Shown here: piece by piece, positions 48,456 to 61,140 of the stretch
Layout of the letters: every line of letters begins with the position of its first letter
How positions within the stretch are numbered: the first letter of the stretch is position 1
Source: Mangifera indica
Lineage: Eukaryota; Streptophyta; Magnoliopsida; Sapindales; Anacardiaceae
Assembly (NCBI RefSeq): GCF_011075055.1
Contig: NC_058146.1
Coordinates: 930,001 to 994,000, forward strand
Direction: 5' to 3'
DNA: 64,000 nucleotides
Translations under genes and position numbers: made by a program
Notes under the pieces: model-generated
What the model saw: the letters and a program-made list of their open reading frames with translations, nothing else
Told to the model about the DNA's origin: nothing
The model's database searches: none

Positions 48456-48507
<52 letters not shown>

Positions 48508-51354
48508 TTAAGATAAATAAATAAATTTTCTCTCGTAAACTTTAAAATTTATCATTTAGACTTTATCTTTAATTAAAAAAATAATACTTTAATCTGAACT
48601 TTAATTAAGTTTAAAATTATAATTGTATCAATTAAAACAAAAATTATAGTTAGAATCATATTGAAATATTATCATTTCGATATAATGTCGTTTAAATTGT
48701 ATCGTATCAATGTAATTTTTGTTATTTTAATGCAAATCTAGCTGAAGTCATACAGTGTGACAAGTGTGATTTCAATCCAAATCACACAATTTTGGTGCAA
48801 TTCCATTCGTCACCAACGACATTCCACAGCCGTATTGAGACGAAGCACCAGGTGTTGTTACCCCAACTAACAATCGGTGAAACTTTACTTTGGGATGAAG
48901 TCCTTCAAGGCTCCTGGACGGTTAACCGTATTTCAAACAGAATGTCCATTTTCAACTAACTTTTTCACTATTCTCTTTACCAACGTCTACTTTTCTTTTT
49001 CAAAATATGACCCCAATGCGGAACAATAATGGATTTACAAGTACTACTTCACCAACCTATCAAACCTCTAGGGTTATTCTGATTTAAAAGTCCGTCAAGC
49101 AAGATCAAATGGCCGCGTGCAACAAAATGTCATCCTCTTCGTGTTTGCGTCTCTTTCTTCTCCTCATGTTCTCTGCAACTGCTGTTTTCTCCGGCACCAT
49201 TGTCAAGACCCTTCCAGGTTTCGATGGTGAACTGCCCTTCAAACTTGAAACTGGGTAATTAATGGAACAGAATTTCCACATTTTTCAGCTTGGAATCCGA
49301 TTGTATTGTGGGTGATTATAGCGATTGTTTTGGCTTTTTTCTTGATCAGGTACGTGAGAGTGGGCACATCGGAGGTGTTTTACTACTTCATTGAATCTGA
49401 AGGAAACCCTAAGCAAGATCCTCTGCTGCTTTGGTATAGTGGTGGCCCTGGCTGCTCTGCTCTCAATGGTCTTGTTTACGAAATCGGTAATATAACTTTT
49501 CTTTAAATGGCCGAACTTTGTCTGATAGCGGTGGTTTAATACCAAATATATTTAAAACAAACGGTAATATTTTTTACATAAATAATAAAATATTATTATA
49601 TTATTAAATATTATTTTATATTTAATTTTTATTTATCTAATTACATGATAATATGTTTTATTTATGATTAAATTTGTATTAAGTCAAATCACTATATGCC
49701 ACCCCATGTTTGTTAAAGTCAATTTTCCAATCTTTAATTTCAAAAAATCAAATTCTCACTCATCATTTAGTTGCATTAATGAATTTGTTTGACTTTTTTA
49801 TAAATAATTGATTTATCTTTTTATTAAAATTACAAATCTATTAATAACACTTAAAATAGATTTTAAATTATTAATATATGAAAAGTTACCATATAAACTT
49901 TTAAAAAAATAAAAATTTTATCTAACTTATGGCTAGTCACTTTTTCTTAAGGAATAATTGATAGTTTTTAAATTATTAAAGGGCATATTTAGAATTTTAA
50001 ATTAACAATTAAATCTTCTTAGGCACTTCTTATGGCTGAAACAGTGCCCCTAAAAAAAATGAGAAATTGTATGGTAGACATGGGGGAGATGAATTGGGCC
50101 AAGCCGAAAACCATTATATAGCCCAACCTTCCTTCAGAAAACTTGTTGGGCTATTATATCTCATAGCACCTGAGCATTTTAGGCTATGCTTTTAGCTGCC
50201 AGTCAATATATCCCTCTTCTAAACCGACCTATTGTCATTTGCCCATACCCATAAGGAGGGTTAAACTCGAGCCAAATCAAAACAAGAGTTAATTCAAGCT
50301 TAGTCAAATCTAAAATTGGTAAACAATAATGTTGAAGAAGGAGAACAGTCACTAGAAAAGATGAAGAATCATGTTGACTCATGTAATGAGAAATGACTTT
50401 TTTTTTTTTTCCAACAATTTGTAGGTCCATTGGCTTTCAACATAACAGACTATGAAGGGGGCATGCCATCTTTGATGTACTATCCATATTCATGGACAAA
50501 GGTAAAATACAACAAAGCCTAATTGCTTTCCTTTCTTTGGCAATATTACACCCCTTTAATAATCTTTCCACCATCGCAATAACTTCATGGTTAAACTGCG
50601 AAATCAATGGTAATATTTGTGTTGCAGACAGCCAGCATTTTATTTGTGGATGCTCCTGTTGGTACTGGTTTTTCCTTTGCTTTAACTCCGGATGGTTTTG
50701 CTACCTCGGATACATTAGCTGCCAGAGAAATTTACCAGTTTCTCAGAAAGGTGAGTCAGGAAACTATAAGTAACATCTTTTAGCCATGCCAGATCCTCCA
50801 TAGTCCTGAACTTAACGTTGAAGTTATTGTGCAGTGGTTGATGGAGCATCCACAATATCTCAAACTTCAACTATTTGTTGGGGCTGATTCTTATTCAGGC
50901 ATATCAGCCACAATGGTCGTTCAACATGTATTAGATGGTAAACACAAATGACATTTACTTAAAATTTTGCTTCCTGGAAATTAAAATAATTTTTGTTCAC
51001 GATGAACTTTCAGGTAATCTTGATAAAAACTTGACGCAATTGAATCTCAAGGTTTGTTATTATTTCGGTTAGATCGATGTGTTATTTAAAGGATATGAAT
51101 ATTGAAATTTAAGTGTAAAATTGAGATATTCTTGATGTGGTTTCAGGGATATATTCTTGGCTGCCCAGAAATAGATGGAAAAATTACCACCAATGAGAAG
51201 ATGGTTTTTACTCATAGGATTGGACTTATATCTGATGAACTCTACAATGTAATTCTTGTATTCATTTTTATCTTATTATTTACTCTTTCATTTTTTACGT
51301 TGGGTTAGAAAGAGGCTTTGAGTTAGCTTTCAAGGTGGGAAAAGCCCAATAACA
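47880..51354. repeat. Duplicated segment (SCPL-D copy) matching 61141-64000
   Basis: Direct duplicate of the segment that carries SCPL-F. Both flanks and introns match closely; for example, intron 4 (50751-50834) is essentially identical to 63397-63480. The match runs to the window edge, where 64000 pairs with 51354, so the true duplication is longer. The D copy contains about 975 bp (about 48525-49498) that is missing from the F copy. Confidence 0.92.
48461..48502. repeat. (AT)21 microsatellite upstream of SCPL-D
   Basis: A pure AT run of 42 bp. The homologous site in the F copy (about 62083-62098) has only CTATAAAATATATAAATA, so length differs between the duplicates. Confidence 0.9.
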
Positions 51355-53531
51355 ACTATCAGTCATACAAGAGACCAGTTGAGGTCCAACTAGTAGATGT
51401 GAGTTAGCTACTAGCGTATAAGTTTGGGAGAAAGCGAGCTTCCTTTCATAATGATAGAACTCCGATAACACCTAACAGGTGTTAGTGTATAAAGTAAACT
51501 AAACTTTTTGAACTAGTTTTTAGGGTAAGAGAGACTATGAGCCAACTGCTCTCTCTTAATGACAGGTTGAGAGAAATGTCAAATGGATGTTCGTTTGAGG
51601 AAGGGGTTAGGTATTAGTATATAAACATTAAAGAAAACCTATAAAATAGTTTTTTTTTTTTTTTTTTGTCTTGTATAGGCCACTAGAGATACTTGTGGAG
51701 GAGACTACTATGATACAACCTCAGAGAATCCAGCTTGCTATGAGAATCTTAAACTGATCGACAAGGTGAGAGATTGTTTTCCGCAAAAAACCTGAAAACA
51801 AAATTACTGAATGTCTGGTTGATATCAATTTCTGTAACTCTGTAGTGCACTAAAGACATATACAAAAACAATATCCTGGAACCAAAGTGCACTTGGGCAT
51901 CCCCAGAGTCCAATGAACCGGCTCGACAATTATTGGAAGAAAATTCAGAAGGCTTCATCCTTTCGCCTCCAAGAATTCCTGAATTCTGGTGTCGTGTAAG
52001 TCTGTCAATTGTTTTCTGTAAATTTGTATGGAAACTTAAACTATATATCTTCCTGCAGAACTTCAATTATGCACTGTCTTATATCTGGGCAAATGATCAA
52101 AGTGTCAGAAATGCTCTTAACATCCGAGAGGTATGCAAATTCCTGGAAAGTTTTCTGATTAGTTTTATAATTGTCAAGACTTAGAAGAAGCTGATGATTT
52201 CAATCAGGGAACGGTTCCAGACTGGAAGAGATGTAACAAGACCTTAAATTACGAGAGGGATGTCAGCAGTGTTCTTGATTATCATCGGAATTTCACCAAC
52301 AAGGGCTTACAAGCTCTCGTATACAAGTACCTTAAAAGAAATCTCCATTATTGATTATGTAGTGTTGGTTGAACGCTGACAATTTTATTCCTTTGGCTTA
52401 TGATCTTGACACAGTGGTGACCATGATCTCATAATTCCAAACACTGCAACACAAGGGTGGATAGGGAAGCTCAATCTGACAATAGTCAATGACTGGCGGC
52501 CATGGTTGGTTGATGGTCAAGTTGCAGGGTAAGATTTATAACCATACTTCATCTCTTATAATAAACTATGTAATCCTTTGTTAGTAGGGTTGTATTCGAA
52601 CCGAGCTTGGTATTTGACTCAAATTCAAGCTAAAGCTTTAGTTAGGACTAGATCCGAACCGACTTTATTTCAAAAGTCGGTTCAATTTAATTCAATTTCA
52701 TTTAGGTCAAACTTGAGCTAGGAGAGTCAACCCATTTTTTAAACTGAGCTAAACTCAAACTAGAGTAAGTGTAGCTTGGTCTAGCTTGTGAGCCAAGTAG
52801 ATAACTCAATTCAGTTTGAGCTTGGGTTGTAACTTGATTTGAGTCACGTTAAACAATTGTTGAAACAATGCCATGTTTGTGAAAAAATAACATTGTTTTA
52901 TCAATAAACCGTAAACTCAAATAACAAATATGAGCCACAAACTTGAGTCGAGCTTCAAATTTTGAACTTAAAGATTGAGCCAAATTCAAGTTACTCAATG
53001 AACTCAAATAGCTCATTTTTCATTTGAATTGAATTTGAGATAAGGGGTGTTCAAGCTCGGCTCGGCTTAGCTCGTATCTACCCTTAGTTTCAGTTTGGCA
53101 TTTCAATTCAAGTTTGACTCAAATCTTTTTATAATCACATTATTTTTCTTATTAACAATACTAATCATATCATTAATGAGCCTCTAACAAAATCTCTAGT
53201 CGATTCAAACAAATATTAGCTCAAGCCAGCACATGTTCAAGTTTAGCTTGACTCAAATCCAATCAAACTCGTTAGAAAAAACATTTAACTTGTTGAAACT
53301 TTTTTACGCAGATACACAACTAAGTATTCAGAAAATGGGTATCGCTTGACCTACGCTACTGTAAAGGTAAGGAGACTGATATTTTATTACTGTAAGTTTA
53401 GAAGTTCAGAATTTTAATGGCAAGGAGACTGGTTTTTGTTTGTGAAGGGAGGTGGACACACACCGCAGGAGTCCAAGCGTAGGGAATGCTATGAAATGTT
53501 TGAGAGGTTTATACATTACTATCCTCTCTAG
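49109..53531 (+). CDS. SCPL: SCPL-D: serine carboxypeptidase-like protein (acyltransferase clade), intact
   Basis: Fourteen exons: 49109-49254, 49350-49486, 50425-50501, 50628-50750, 50835-50937, 51014-51051, 51147-51248, 51679-51765, 51846-51995, 52059-52130, 52208-52326, 52415-52528, 53312-53366 and 53448-53531. They total 1407 nt, or 468 aa, without interruption. The N-terminus has a signal peptide ([17 protein letters not shown]), then [14 protein letters not shown]. Motifs are [28 protein letters not shown] with nucleophile Ser180, NGDHDLIIP with presumed catalytic Asp389, [12 protein letters not shown] and GGGHTPQE with His445. Two motif positions differ from the usual clade sequence: GGDSYSG is GADSYSG and GGHTAPE is GGHTPQE. 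The start is the first ATG; a second Met at codon 7 is possible. All introns are GT-AG. The gene faces SCPL-C head to head. The acyl donor and acceptor are unknown. Confidence 0.93.
52590..53300. repeat. GAGCTTGAG/AGCTCAAAC-word repeat in SCPL-D intron 12
   Basis: Fills most of the 783-bp intron. Words such as CAAGCTCGGCTCGGCTTAGC, GAGCTTGGGTTGTAACTTG and TTGAGTCGAGCTTCAA recur in both orientations. The same decayed family is present at 17400-17830 and 55440-55680. Confidence 0.5.
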
Positions 53532-56070
53532 AGAAACCTTGCGCTAACTTCAATAGGAACTTCTTTTTTTTTTTTTTTTTAATTAGTGAATTTTGGGAAT
53601 TGATCTGTGTTCTAGCTGATTAAAGGATGTTGAACAAGTAATGGAATTAATTCCTGCAATGAAGTTAATATATGAGAAATAAATTCATATGAATTTATGT
53701 GATGGTACCAGTGATATAAAAATGTTATTCAATCTTATGCAAAATTTTGTAAATAAGTTTGTATTTCTAGTATTGTAATGCTAAAATTATATATTTATTT
53801 CGTTAAATATGAATTTATGTACACTAACCAGAAGTAACTGAGATTAAGCCGGATGAAATAATATAATAATAGTGGTTAAAATTAATAAAATTATCTTATA
53901 TTCATTATTTACACCCCCAAAAAAAGCTTATTTGTTTGATTTTGAATATAAAAAAATAATTAATAAATATATATTCTAAATTAATGTACTTGTGGGCCCA
54001 TAAAGACATCCTTGTTCAAGCAAATGAAAGTTTGATGGGAGCATTTCAGACAAATGTACTTGTGGCCCACAAAAGCTAGTTCACCATTTGAAGGAACACA
54101 TCAAAATCAAAATATTTATTAACGTTTGACGTTCCACCTTACAGTCCAGTATAAATCCAATTTCTATAACTTCTGTTTCCCTTTCTCATAACAACTGTCG
54201 TTCTATTATAATTACCAAAAAACAAAAAAAGGGCCTGTAGGTAGGGCTGGTGGGCGGATGATCATCCATTAAATTGATATGTGTACGTTTTATAAGCATG
54301 TGGAAAATGTTGATAATTTGTATCTCATAAGAAAAATAATTTTAAATGATTCTATTCGTAATGTTTTTGCTATTATACGACATTCCAAGCCACCGTTTTT
54401 GGTTATAAATTATTGCATAAAATATTTTGTAAGTTTAATTATCAATTTAATTTAAATACAGATAAAAAAATAAAATACTGAATTGTATAACTAAATTGAA
54501 TATGAAATCAAAAATAGAAATATAAAAAAAAAATGTTTGAATCATGTCTCTGAAATTGAAAATCTTTAGAAATCACTTGAAATTTAAAAACATATTATGA
54601 CTAGTCTTTCGTTCCAAAAATCTTCCTATAACAACTTTGAATGAATAAACATATCAAAATTAGGTTTTACAGTGGAGTCTAGCTAATTTATAAAAGATTA
54701 CTTAGACTATCCGATTAAATGTTCAATAACTTAAAACTCATACCTAACCGTTTACTTCGACTCATAATCTTTAAGTATATCATATATAACTTTATTAATA
54801 ATTCAAATCTACATGTAAACTAGTATTAAAATATACTTAAATATGTTTAAGTTATATCTCTGAAATTAAAAATCTTTAGAAATCACTTGAAACTTGAAAA
54901 CACATTATGACTAATCTTTCGTTTCAAAAATCTCCCTATAACAACTTTGAATGAATAAACATATCAAAAATAAGTTTTATAGTGGAGTCTAGCCAAGTTA
55001 TAAGAAATTACTTAGAATGTCTGATTAAATGTTTAATAACCAAAAACCCGCACCTAACCGTTTACCTAGACCCATAACATTTAAGTATATCGGACATATC
55101 TTTATTAATAATTCAAATCCATTTGTAAACTAATATTAGAATATATAATTATCCAGTTTTGTAAAATTAAAACATAATTAATGTTAGCTTATATTGGAAA
55201 TTTCTATCGTATTGAACATTGGTAATATCTAATTATTTCATGATACAAATTAATATATTGAATCTATTACAATGTCTGATTCGACAGAACAAGAATTCTA
55301 GTCACTGGAGGATTTGGAGGTTCTGTTACAATGATATATAAAATAAAGTTCTCAACTGAAAAATTATATTATAAAAAATAAAAAAGTGCAGGTATGTTGT
55401 CCATTATAATGGTGGCTATACTTCTTCATAATTATTATTAGGTGTAGGTTTAATTCATGCCAAACTAGGCCGAATCTAGACTTGCTTGAATTTGGTTTAA
55501 ATTTTAAATGGTCCAATTGAGTATATATTTAAGTTCCTTCAAACTAATTGAAAATTTATTTGCCAATTATTGGTACGATGAATAATATTGTTGGTGAGAT
55601 AAAAAATATTACCAACATAATAAACATTGTCACCGGATGAGAATTTGAGTCGAGTTAAACTAAAGTAGTTCAATTCCTGCCTAAATTTTAAGGTGCACCT
55701 ACTTCTTCTTTGATCAAATGTATATGAGATTAGATATCACACGTAGAGTTGTTTTCTACTGAAAAAGAAGTCTTCAGTATCCAACCAGCAGCTGTCTTCT
55801 TCATCTCAGTCCACAAGAAGTTCAGTTGTTTTTGAATGTAAAGTAACAGCCTCCATTTTTTGACTTATAAAACCCATTGACTGGTCACTACTACCTAATT
55901 TTCAGTTTCGTTTTCGTTGATTATTCGGTCACTACACGTGCAAAACAAAATATGTCGTCCACTTAGTTGGCAATCCAATACATAAAATCCATTATGTTTT
56001 GTTTTCAAAATCAAATCCAATTGCAACAAACGTTTCTATTGTTTTTTCTTTTTTTTTTTGGGGCAAAGCT
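53532..56070. other. Intergenic DNA between SCPL-D and SCPL-E
   Basis: AT-rich. It contains a two-copy 317-bp tandem repeat (54532-55150), a repeat tract at about 55440-55680, and the SCPL-E upstream region, in which ACTTATAAAACCC at about 55862-55874 is a possible TATA element some 200 bp before the ATG. No gene is supported. Confidence 0.45.
54532..55150. repeat. Two-copy tandem repeat, unit about 317 bp
   Basis: The first unit starts TTTGAATCATGTCTCTGAAA (54532) and the second TTTAAGTTATATCTCTGAAA (54849). Both contain CTTTAGAAATCACTTGAAA, TATAACAACTTTGAATGAAT and TAACCGTTTAC in the same order. Related but diverged sequence (AAAACCCATCAAACC, AATCTCATATGTAAACT) occurs in SCPL-A intron 9 at about 25430-25660 and in the B equivalent, suggesting a dispersed element. 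Confidence 0.8.
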
Positions 56071-59000
56071 ATGGAGCTTCCTGAAGCTGGAAATGTCAGT
56101 AGGATTTTCCTTTTGAGTTTCTTTCTTGTACTGGTTTTCTCTCACATTGCGGCCTCTCAAACCATTGTGGAGAGTCTTCCAGGACTTCCTGGGAAGCTTC
56201 CCTTCAAGCTAGAAACTGGGTAAGTCATTTTGTAACTTCTGGATGAAGGAGAAGCTGATAAAAATGGCAATGTTTATTTATCATTATTTTTTTCATGTGA
56301 AGATATGTTGGAGTAGGAGAGATGGACGAAGTGCAGTTTTTCTACTACTTCTTTGAGTCTGAGAGAGACCCGCAGTTTGACCCTCTCCTGCTCTGGCTTA
56401 CAGGAGGACCTGGTTGTTCTGGCTTTTCTGCCATTGCTTTTGAAATTGGTTAGTCCTTATTTTTCTTCACTTCTCATGTCTCTCATACAAATTTACTTTA
56501 GCCAATTAAATTAGTTTATGGTTTCAGAAATAGCCGATGTACCATGCTTTCTGAATCTATTAATTTTTTTTACTTACATGTATTATAGTGTTAAGTGACC
56601 TGTCTTTCTCTCCTGTTTTAGTACTATCCATTAGTCACATAAAAAAAAAAACAGCCCAAGGATTATTTCCTTCCACCCCCCCCCCCCTCCCCCCCCCCAA
56701 GATTTAGTGTTTTCTCAAGTCACCCTGTTAAGTTTGAAAAGACAAAAATTCCACCCATAAGCTAACTTTTGTTAAAAAATGTCAGGGTAAAATTATCATT
56801 TCATTAATAATATTAAAAAATATAAAATTAATTATGTCCCTCCATAATTTTAAAAACTAACAACTTCACTCATATTTAAAGTTTTCTAACTTTCAAAAGT
56901 AATATTCTCCCTCCCTAAAACCTAAGGATTATTTTTCAAACATTCTTTGACCATCATCTCCGACAATCGATGATAACGTTTTAACCTATTATCTCGTCAA
57001 CCATCAGATCTTCATTCTCTGATGCAAAAAGAGATGACAAAGACGTGTCTTTATTGATTCTAGATGAATCAATAAAGACATGTCGATTCATTTGAATCGA
57101 TGAAATCTTCATCGATTTTAGACAAATCGACGAAGATGAGTATCTTCATTGATTCTTCTGGAATCGACAAAGATGAGTCTTCAGTGCGTCATTTAGAAGC
57201 TTCGAACGTAAGAGGTGAGATTGTGGGTTGAAGTGTTTTCTTCGGTGGTTGAAGAGCCTTTAGAAAATAAACCCTAAGTTTTTGAGAGAAAATGTAACTT
57301 TTCAAAGTTAAAAACTTTAGATAGGAATGAATTTGTTAATTTTTAAAATTATGGGAGAAAATTAATATTATTAATAAAATAACAATTTTATTCTTATTTC
57401 TTTTAACATAAGTTAACCTATGTGTGGGACTTCTGACTTTTCAAACTCCATGGGTGTGATTTGAAAACGCACTAGAATTTGGGGGGGGGGGGGGGGGGGG
57501 GGGGGGGGTGGGAAGAGGAGGAAATTGGCCTTTGGCCTTTTCATAAACTCCAAACTTCAGCCTACTTATGGAATTTAAGAGTTTCCTACTTTTTGGGCTC
57601 GGAAACCATTTTGGCCCAATAATCAACTATTCATACTGGAAGTTGGGGTATCCCCAGCTTTAATCGTTCAAGTCCCCGACAGAGTCGTTTTCTTCAGTGA
57701 TTTTTGAACAATTCTTCTTTTTTACTTCTGACAAAACTTTTTCTTCTTCTTCCCTTAGGGCTTCTCCAGTTAACTCATTATCAATCTAAGTGAGTTGCTT
57801 TCAAACTCAAATGACCAATTTAAATTTGAGTCAAGTTTAAGTTGACTCTTGCTTGGACTTAACAGGAATCAAATTTAACGTTGATCACTTTTTAAGTATT
57901 GAATGTTGCTTCTTATACAGTTTTTTTTTATCAAATTAGGAAGAAAATAATCATTTTTTAACTGATTGGAAGCTTATTACATCATGAATGGTATACTCAG
58001 GGCCCATTTTTATCTTCATATAAATTTTAATTCCTTTATTTAATTTAGCTGTAATCAATAAGTGACTACAAATTTTACTTTCAATCCCCATATGAACTAA
58101 GTTTGACACTGACTAAGGAAAAAACTGATAAAAAGTTATCAGAAATGACCATAAATAATTTTTTTTCATTTTTGCAGGTCCAGTTGGCATTAATACTACA
58201 AGTTTTAATGGAGGTTTACCAAGTCTTACGCTGAACCCATATTCATGGACAAAGGTTCATAATTCTTTTATATATATATAAAAAACAGATTCTAATTATT
58301 AATTTATTTACTGGAATTTCATCATAGTACTTCAGGTGGCCAGCATAATATTCATAGATGCACCAGTCGGAACTGGATTTTCATATTCAACTACTGTTGA
58401 AGGTGCCAATAGTTCTGACACTATAAATGCTGCCCAGATATACACTTTCTTAAGAAAGGTAACTTCGAAATTTGAATTCTTTTACTTGAAAGTGCTTCTT
58501 AAACTCAAAACTGACTTATACAAGTTGTGACACAGTGGATGTATCAGCATCCCCAATTCATTGGACATGAAACCTACATTGGTGGTGATTCATATTCTGG
58601 CATAACCATTCCGATTGTGGTGACAAATATACTCGAAGGTTACTTGGTTTCTACCATTTCAATATGTGCTTGTAATTTGGTTTCTCGGAGATTCTGATTT
58701 ATCCTGAACTGCAGGTCTTGAAGCTGGCCTGAATCCGCATATTGATCTCCAGGTACAAGATCTGACTTCAAGTAAGGACTATTTTATAACTGACTTGCAT
58801 TTCATTCACTCTGGTTTAATTTGTATCAGGGATACATAATCGGAAATCCGGTTACAGATAATTACATTGATGTGAATGAAAGGATACCATACCTTCACAG
58901 AGTGTCAATTATATCGGATGCCTACTATGAGGTGATTTAGCAACAATTTTAGCTAATGATTTTACTCTTATTGAAATCATCTTACTGTATGGAGCCATAT

Positions 59001-60761
59001 ATGGCATATTATGCTTTTGCAGGCAGCGAAATTGCAGTGTCACGGTGACTATGTCAACATAGATTATAACAATACATTATGTGTCACAGCAATGCAAAAT
59101 ATTAAGGAGGTTTGATGAATTTTTACTTATGGTTATTCTGATAATTTGTTTTCTTGATGTTGAATATATCTGTGTTATTTTGCAGTGTTATCTGCAAATA
59201 AAGCTCACACAAATCCTGGAACCTCAATGTGCTTTCACAAAACCGAAGGAACCACAATGGGATGTGAGATCTCAGGAAGCAAACACCCAGGACTACCTCG
59301 ACGCAAACAAGCTTCCTGAATTGAAGTGCAGGGTAAACATTTTGTTTCTCCTCTGCCTTGTCCATTTGATAGTTTAGGAGCTCATAGACTATTTCTTCGC
59401 TTTTAGGAATTCGGGTATGCACTCTCCTATAAATATATGAATGATAAATCCGTCCAGAAAGCTCTTAATGTAAGAGAGGTATGTGAATCGAAAGACCAAT
59501 ACCTTCTTGGAGTTTTCCTGGTTATCAATATATCATCTTTATTCATACTTATTATGCTTTATTCCATCAGGGAACTGTAAAAAATTGGGCCAGGTGCCTG
59601 AAAGTCTTCCCAACCTACACAGAAAACATTAATAGCACTGTTGACTATCACAAAAATCTTTCAAACACTGGTATGCGAGCTCTCATCTACAGGTGACTCT
59701 TATTGCCTTCTCTTGAAATATAGTTTCAGAATTTCAGTGCCTTTTTATTTGGTCCAAAAGTTAAGATATCTGCATTTTGTGGTTTGCAGTGGAGATCATG
59801 ACATTTCTGTTCCATACTTGGCTACACTAACATGGATTAGGCTTCTTGATGTTCCGATTTTTGATGAATGGCGACCTTGGTATGTCGATGGCCAAGTCGC
59901 AGGGTATGTCTCTGAACAACCTCAAAATGTTTTTCAGTTAATCCGTTTCTTTTTTATCTCATTGTAACTTGATGTTTTTTTCTTGCAGGTACCAAACAAA
60001 GTACATGAATGATTACTACCGGTTGACATATGTGACTCTAAAAGTAAGAAATTAGAAAAATTTTACTAATCATATGTAAGCTTTATAAGTGTTAATGATC
60101 TCTCCTATCCAAAAAGCTGGCAAAGTCGATCAATCGGTAGTAAAGGAAACAAAAACCTTCCAACAAACCTAATGAACTTCTCTCAACCAGGCAGTGAAGG
60201 AGATGGAAACCTCCCCTCATTTGGGGTTCCAAGGATGGGTTTTTACCAACGGATTCCCCGCAACAAACTCGGAGATTGAAACTTCCCTCATTTGGGGTTC
60301 CAAGGATGGGATTTTACCAACGGAAACTCCCCATAATCCTAAAAACCTCCTCTCAAATAGGGGGAGTAAAGGAGACAGAAACCTCGCCTCATTTGGGTTC
60401 CAGAGATAGGAATTTACCAACTGAAACCTCCTAACAAACCCCACAACCTCCTCTCAACCAGTCCAATTGGGGAGTAAAAGAGACAAAAACCTTCACTCAT
60501 TTAGATCGAGCCTCTCCTAACTCAAAAACTAGCTTAAGGGATAAGGCTTTCCTTACACTTGCATACCCACATCATCCACCTTAATTCCCAACAAATGTGG
60601 GATGCTCTAGCATCATGAATTAATTTTAATGCATTATGCAGTAGAGTTAAAGATCTTACGCTTTATTTCTTATTCAGGGTGCAGGTCATACGGCTCCAGA
60701 GTTCAAGCCAAAACAAGCTCTGGCAATGGTTGACAGGTTTTTCGCTCGTTATCCTATTTAA
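56071..60761 (+). CDS. SCPL: SCPL-E: serine carboxypeptidase-like protein (acyltransferase clade), intact
   Basis: Fourteen exons: 56071-56219, 56303-56448, 58178-58254, 58336-58458, 58536-58638, 58715-58752, 58830-58931, 59023-59109, 59186-59332, 59407-59478, 59571-59692, 59790-59903, 59989-60043 and 60678-60761. They total 1419 nt, or 472 aa, all in frame. The signal peptide contains [18 protein letters not shown], followed by [14 protein letters not shown]. Motifs are [28 protein letters not shown] with Ser184, SGDHDISVP with presumed catalytic Asp393, [12 protein letters not shown] and GAGHTAPE with His449. This is the member closest to the usual motif set. Exon 2 carries three extra codons ([10 protein letters not shown]) and exon 11 one extra, making E the most diverged of the intact paralogs here. 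Intron 2 (1.7 kb) hosts an inverted-repeat element and intron 13 hosts a tandem repeat. The substrate is unknown. Confidence 0.94.
56653..57537. mobile_element. Long-inverted-repeat element in SCPL-E intron 2, with expanded C and G runs
   Basis: Diverged member of the family at 41315-42094: the left end is CCCAAGGATTATTTCC and the inverted right end is GGAAATTGGCC(TTT)GGCC. Internal words TCTCCGACAATCGATGAT and AACCCTAAG match the family interior. In the left arm the CCCACCC part of the terminus has become C12-T-C10 (56676-56698). In the right arm the complementary position is G28 followed by TGGG (57481-57512). Opposite-strand homopolymers at matching arm positions could pair in a foldback. 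Confidence 0.75.
60120..60510. repeat. Degenerate tandem repeat in SCPL-E intron 13
   Basis: Three to four imperfect units of about 80-110 bp, each containing GAGAYNGAAACCTC-like words, CTCATTTGGGGTTCCAAGGA, TTTTACCAACGG and ACCTCCTCTCAA. The unit is C-rich compared with the surrounding DNA. Open frames across it (60194-60444 on either strand) are a by-product of the repeat, not genes. Confidence 0.75.
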
Positions 60762-61140
60762 TTCATGATGGCGACTCGGAATTCCATCGGCGACAGAAAT
60801 TCAAGTTTGCAGAGCGTATTCAGAATAAGTTCTTGTATTTTATTAATGTAATCAGGGATTTCTGTAAAATGTGAACTCTTATTAATTTTCTAAGATGAAA
60901 AATTAGATTCAGTACAAGTCTGTGCTTGTTAAAGCATAATCTAAATTTGGCCTTCACATCTGCTGGTTCACTTGAGTTGAATGCTCTCAATTTTAAGTTG
61001 TGTTCCACGGAAAATTTCGAGAAAATGTAAGCTTGTTTACTTTTTTGTCTGGCTTTACTCTTATTTCTTTTAAAAATTTAAATAGTATTATTATGTGATT
61101 AAATAATTTTAAATTAAAAATGAATGGTAAAAGTGAATTA
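60762..61140. other. Intergenic DNA downstream of SCPL-E
   Basis: 3' flank of SCPL-E with a copy of the short AT-rich dispersed element at about 61085-61130 (TTATGTGATTAAATAATTTT). Nothing else is supported. Confidence 0.4.

Larger units (their letters stand above)
47451..49108. other. Divergent intergenic region between SCPL-C and SCPL-D
   Basis: 1.66 kb separating the start codons of two head-to-head SCPL genes. It includes a relic of the inverted-repeat terminus at about 47860-47880 (GGCTATTTCCCGCCCACGG), the left edge of the D/F duplication, an AT microsatellite, and the upstream region of D. Open frames such as 48121-48312 on the minus strand recur at 61748-61939 only because the segment is duplicated, and they lack motifs. 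Confidence 0.5.

Noticed and set aside
57650..57700. GTTCAAGTCCCCGACAG resembling a tRNA T-arm
   Set aside because: No acceptor stem, D-arm or anticodon arm could be placed around it. I found no convincing tRNA anywhere in the window.
60194..60444. Open frames of 71 and 75 codons on opposite strands
   Set aside because: Produced by the tandem repeat in SCPL-E intron 13; the repeated peptide has no independent support.
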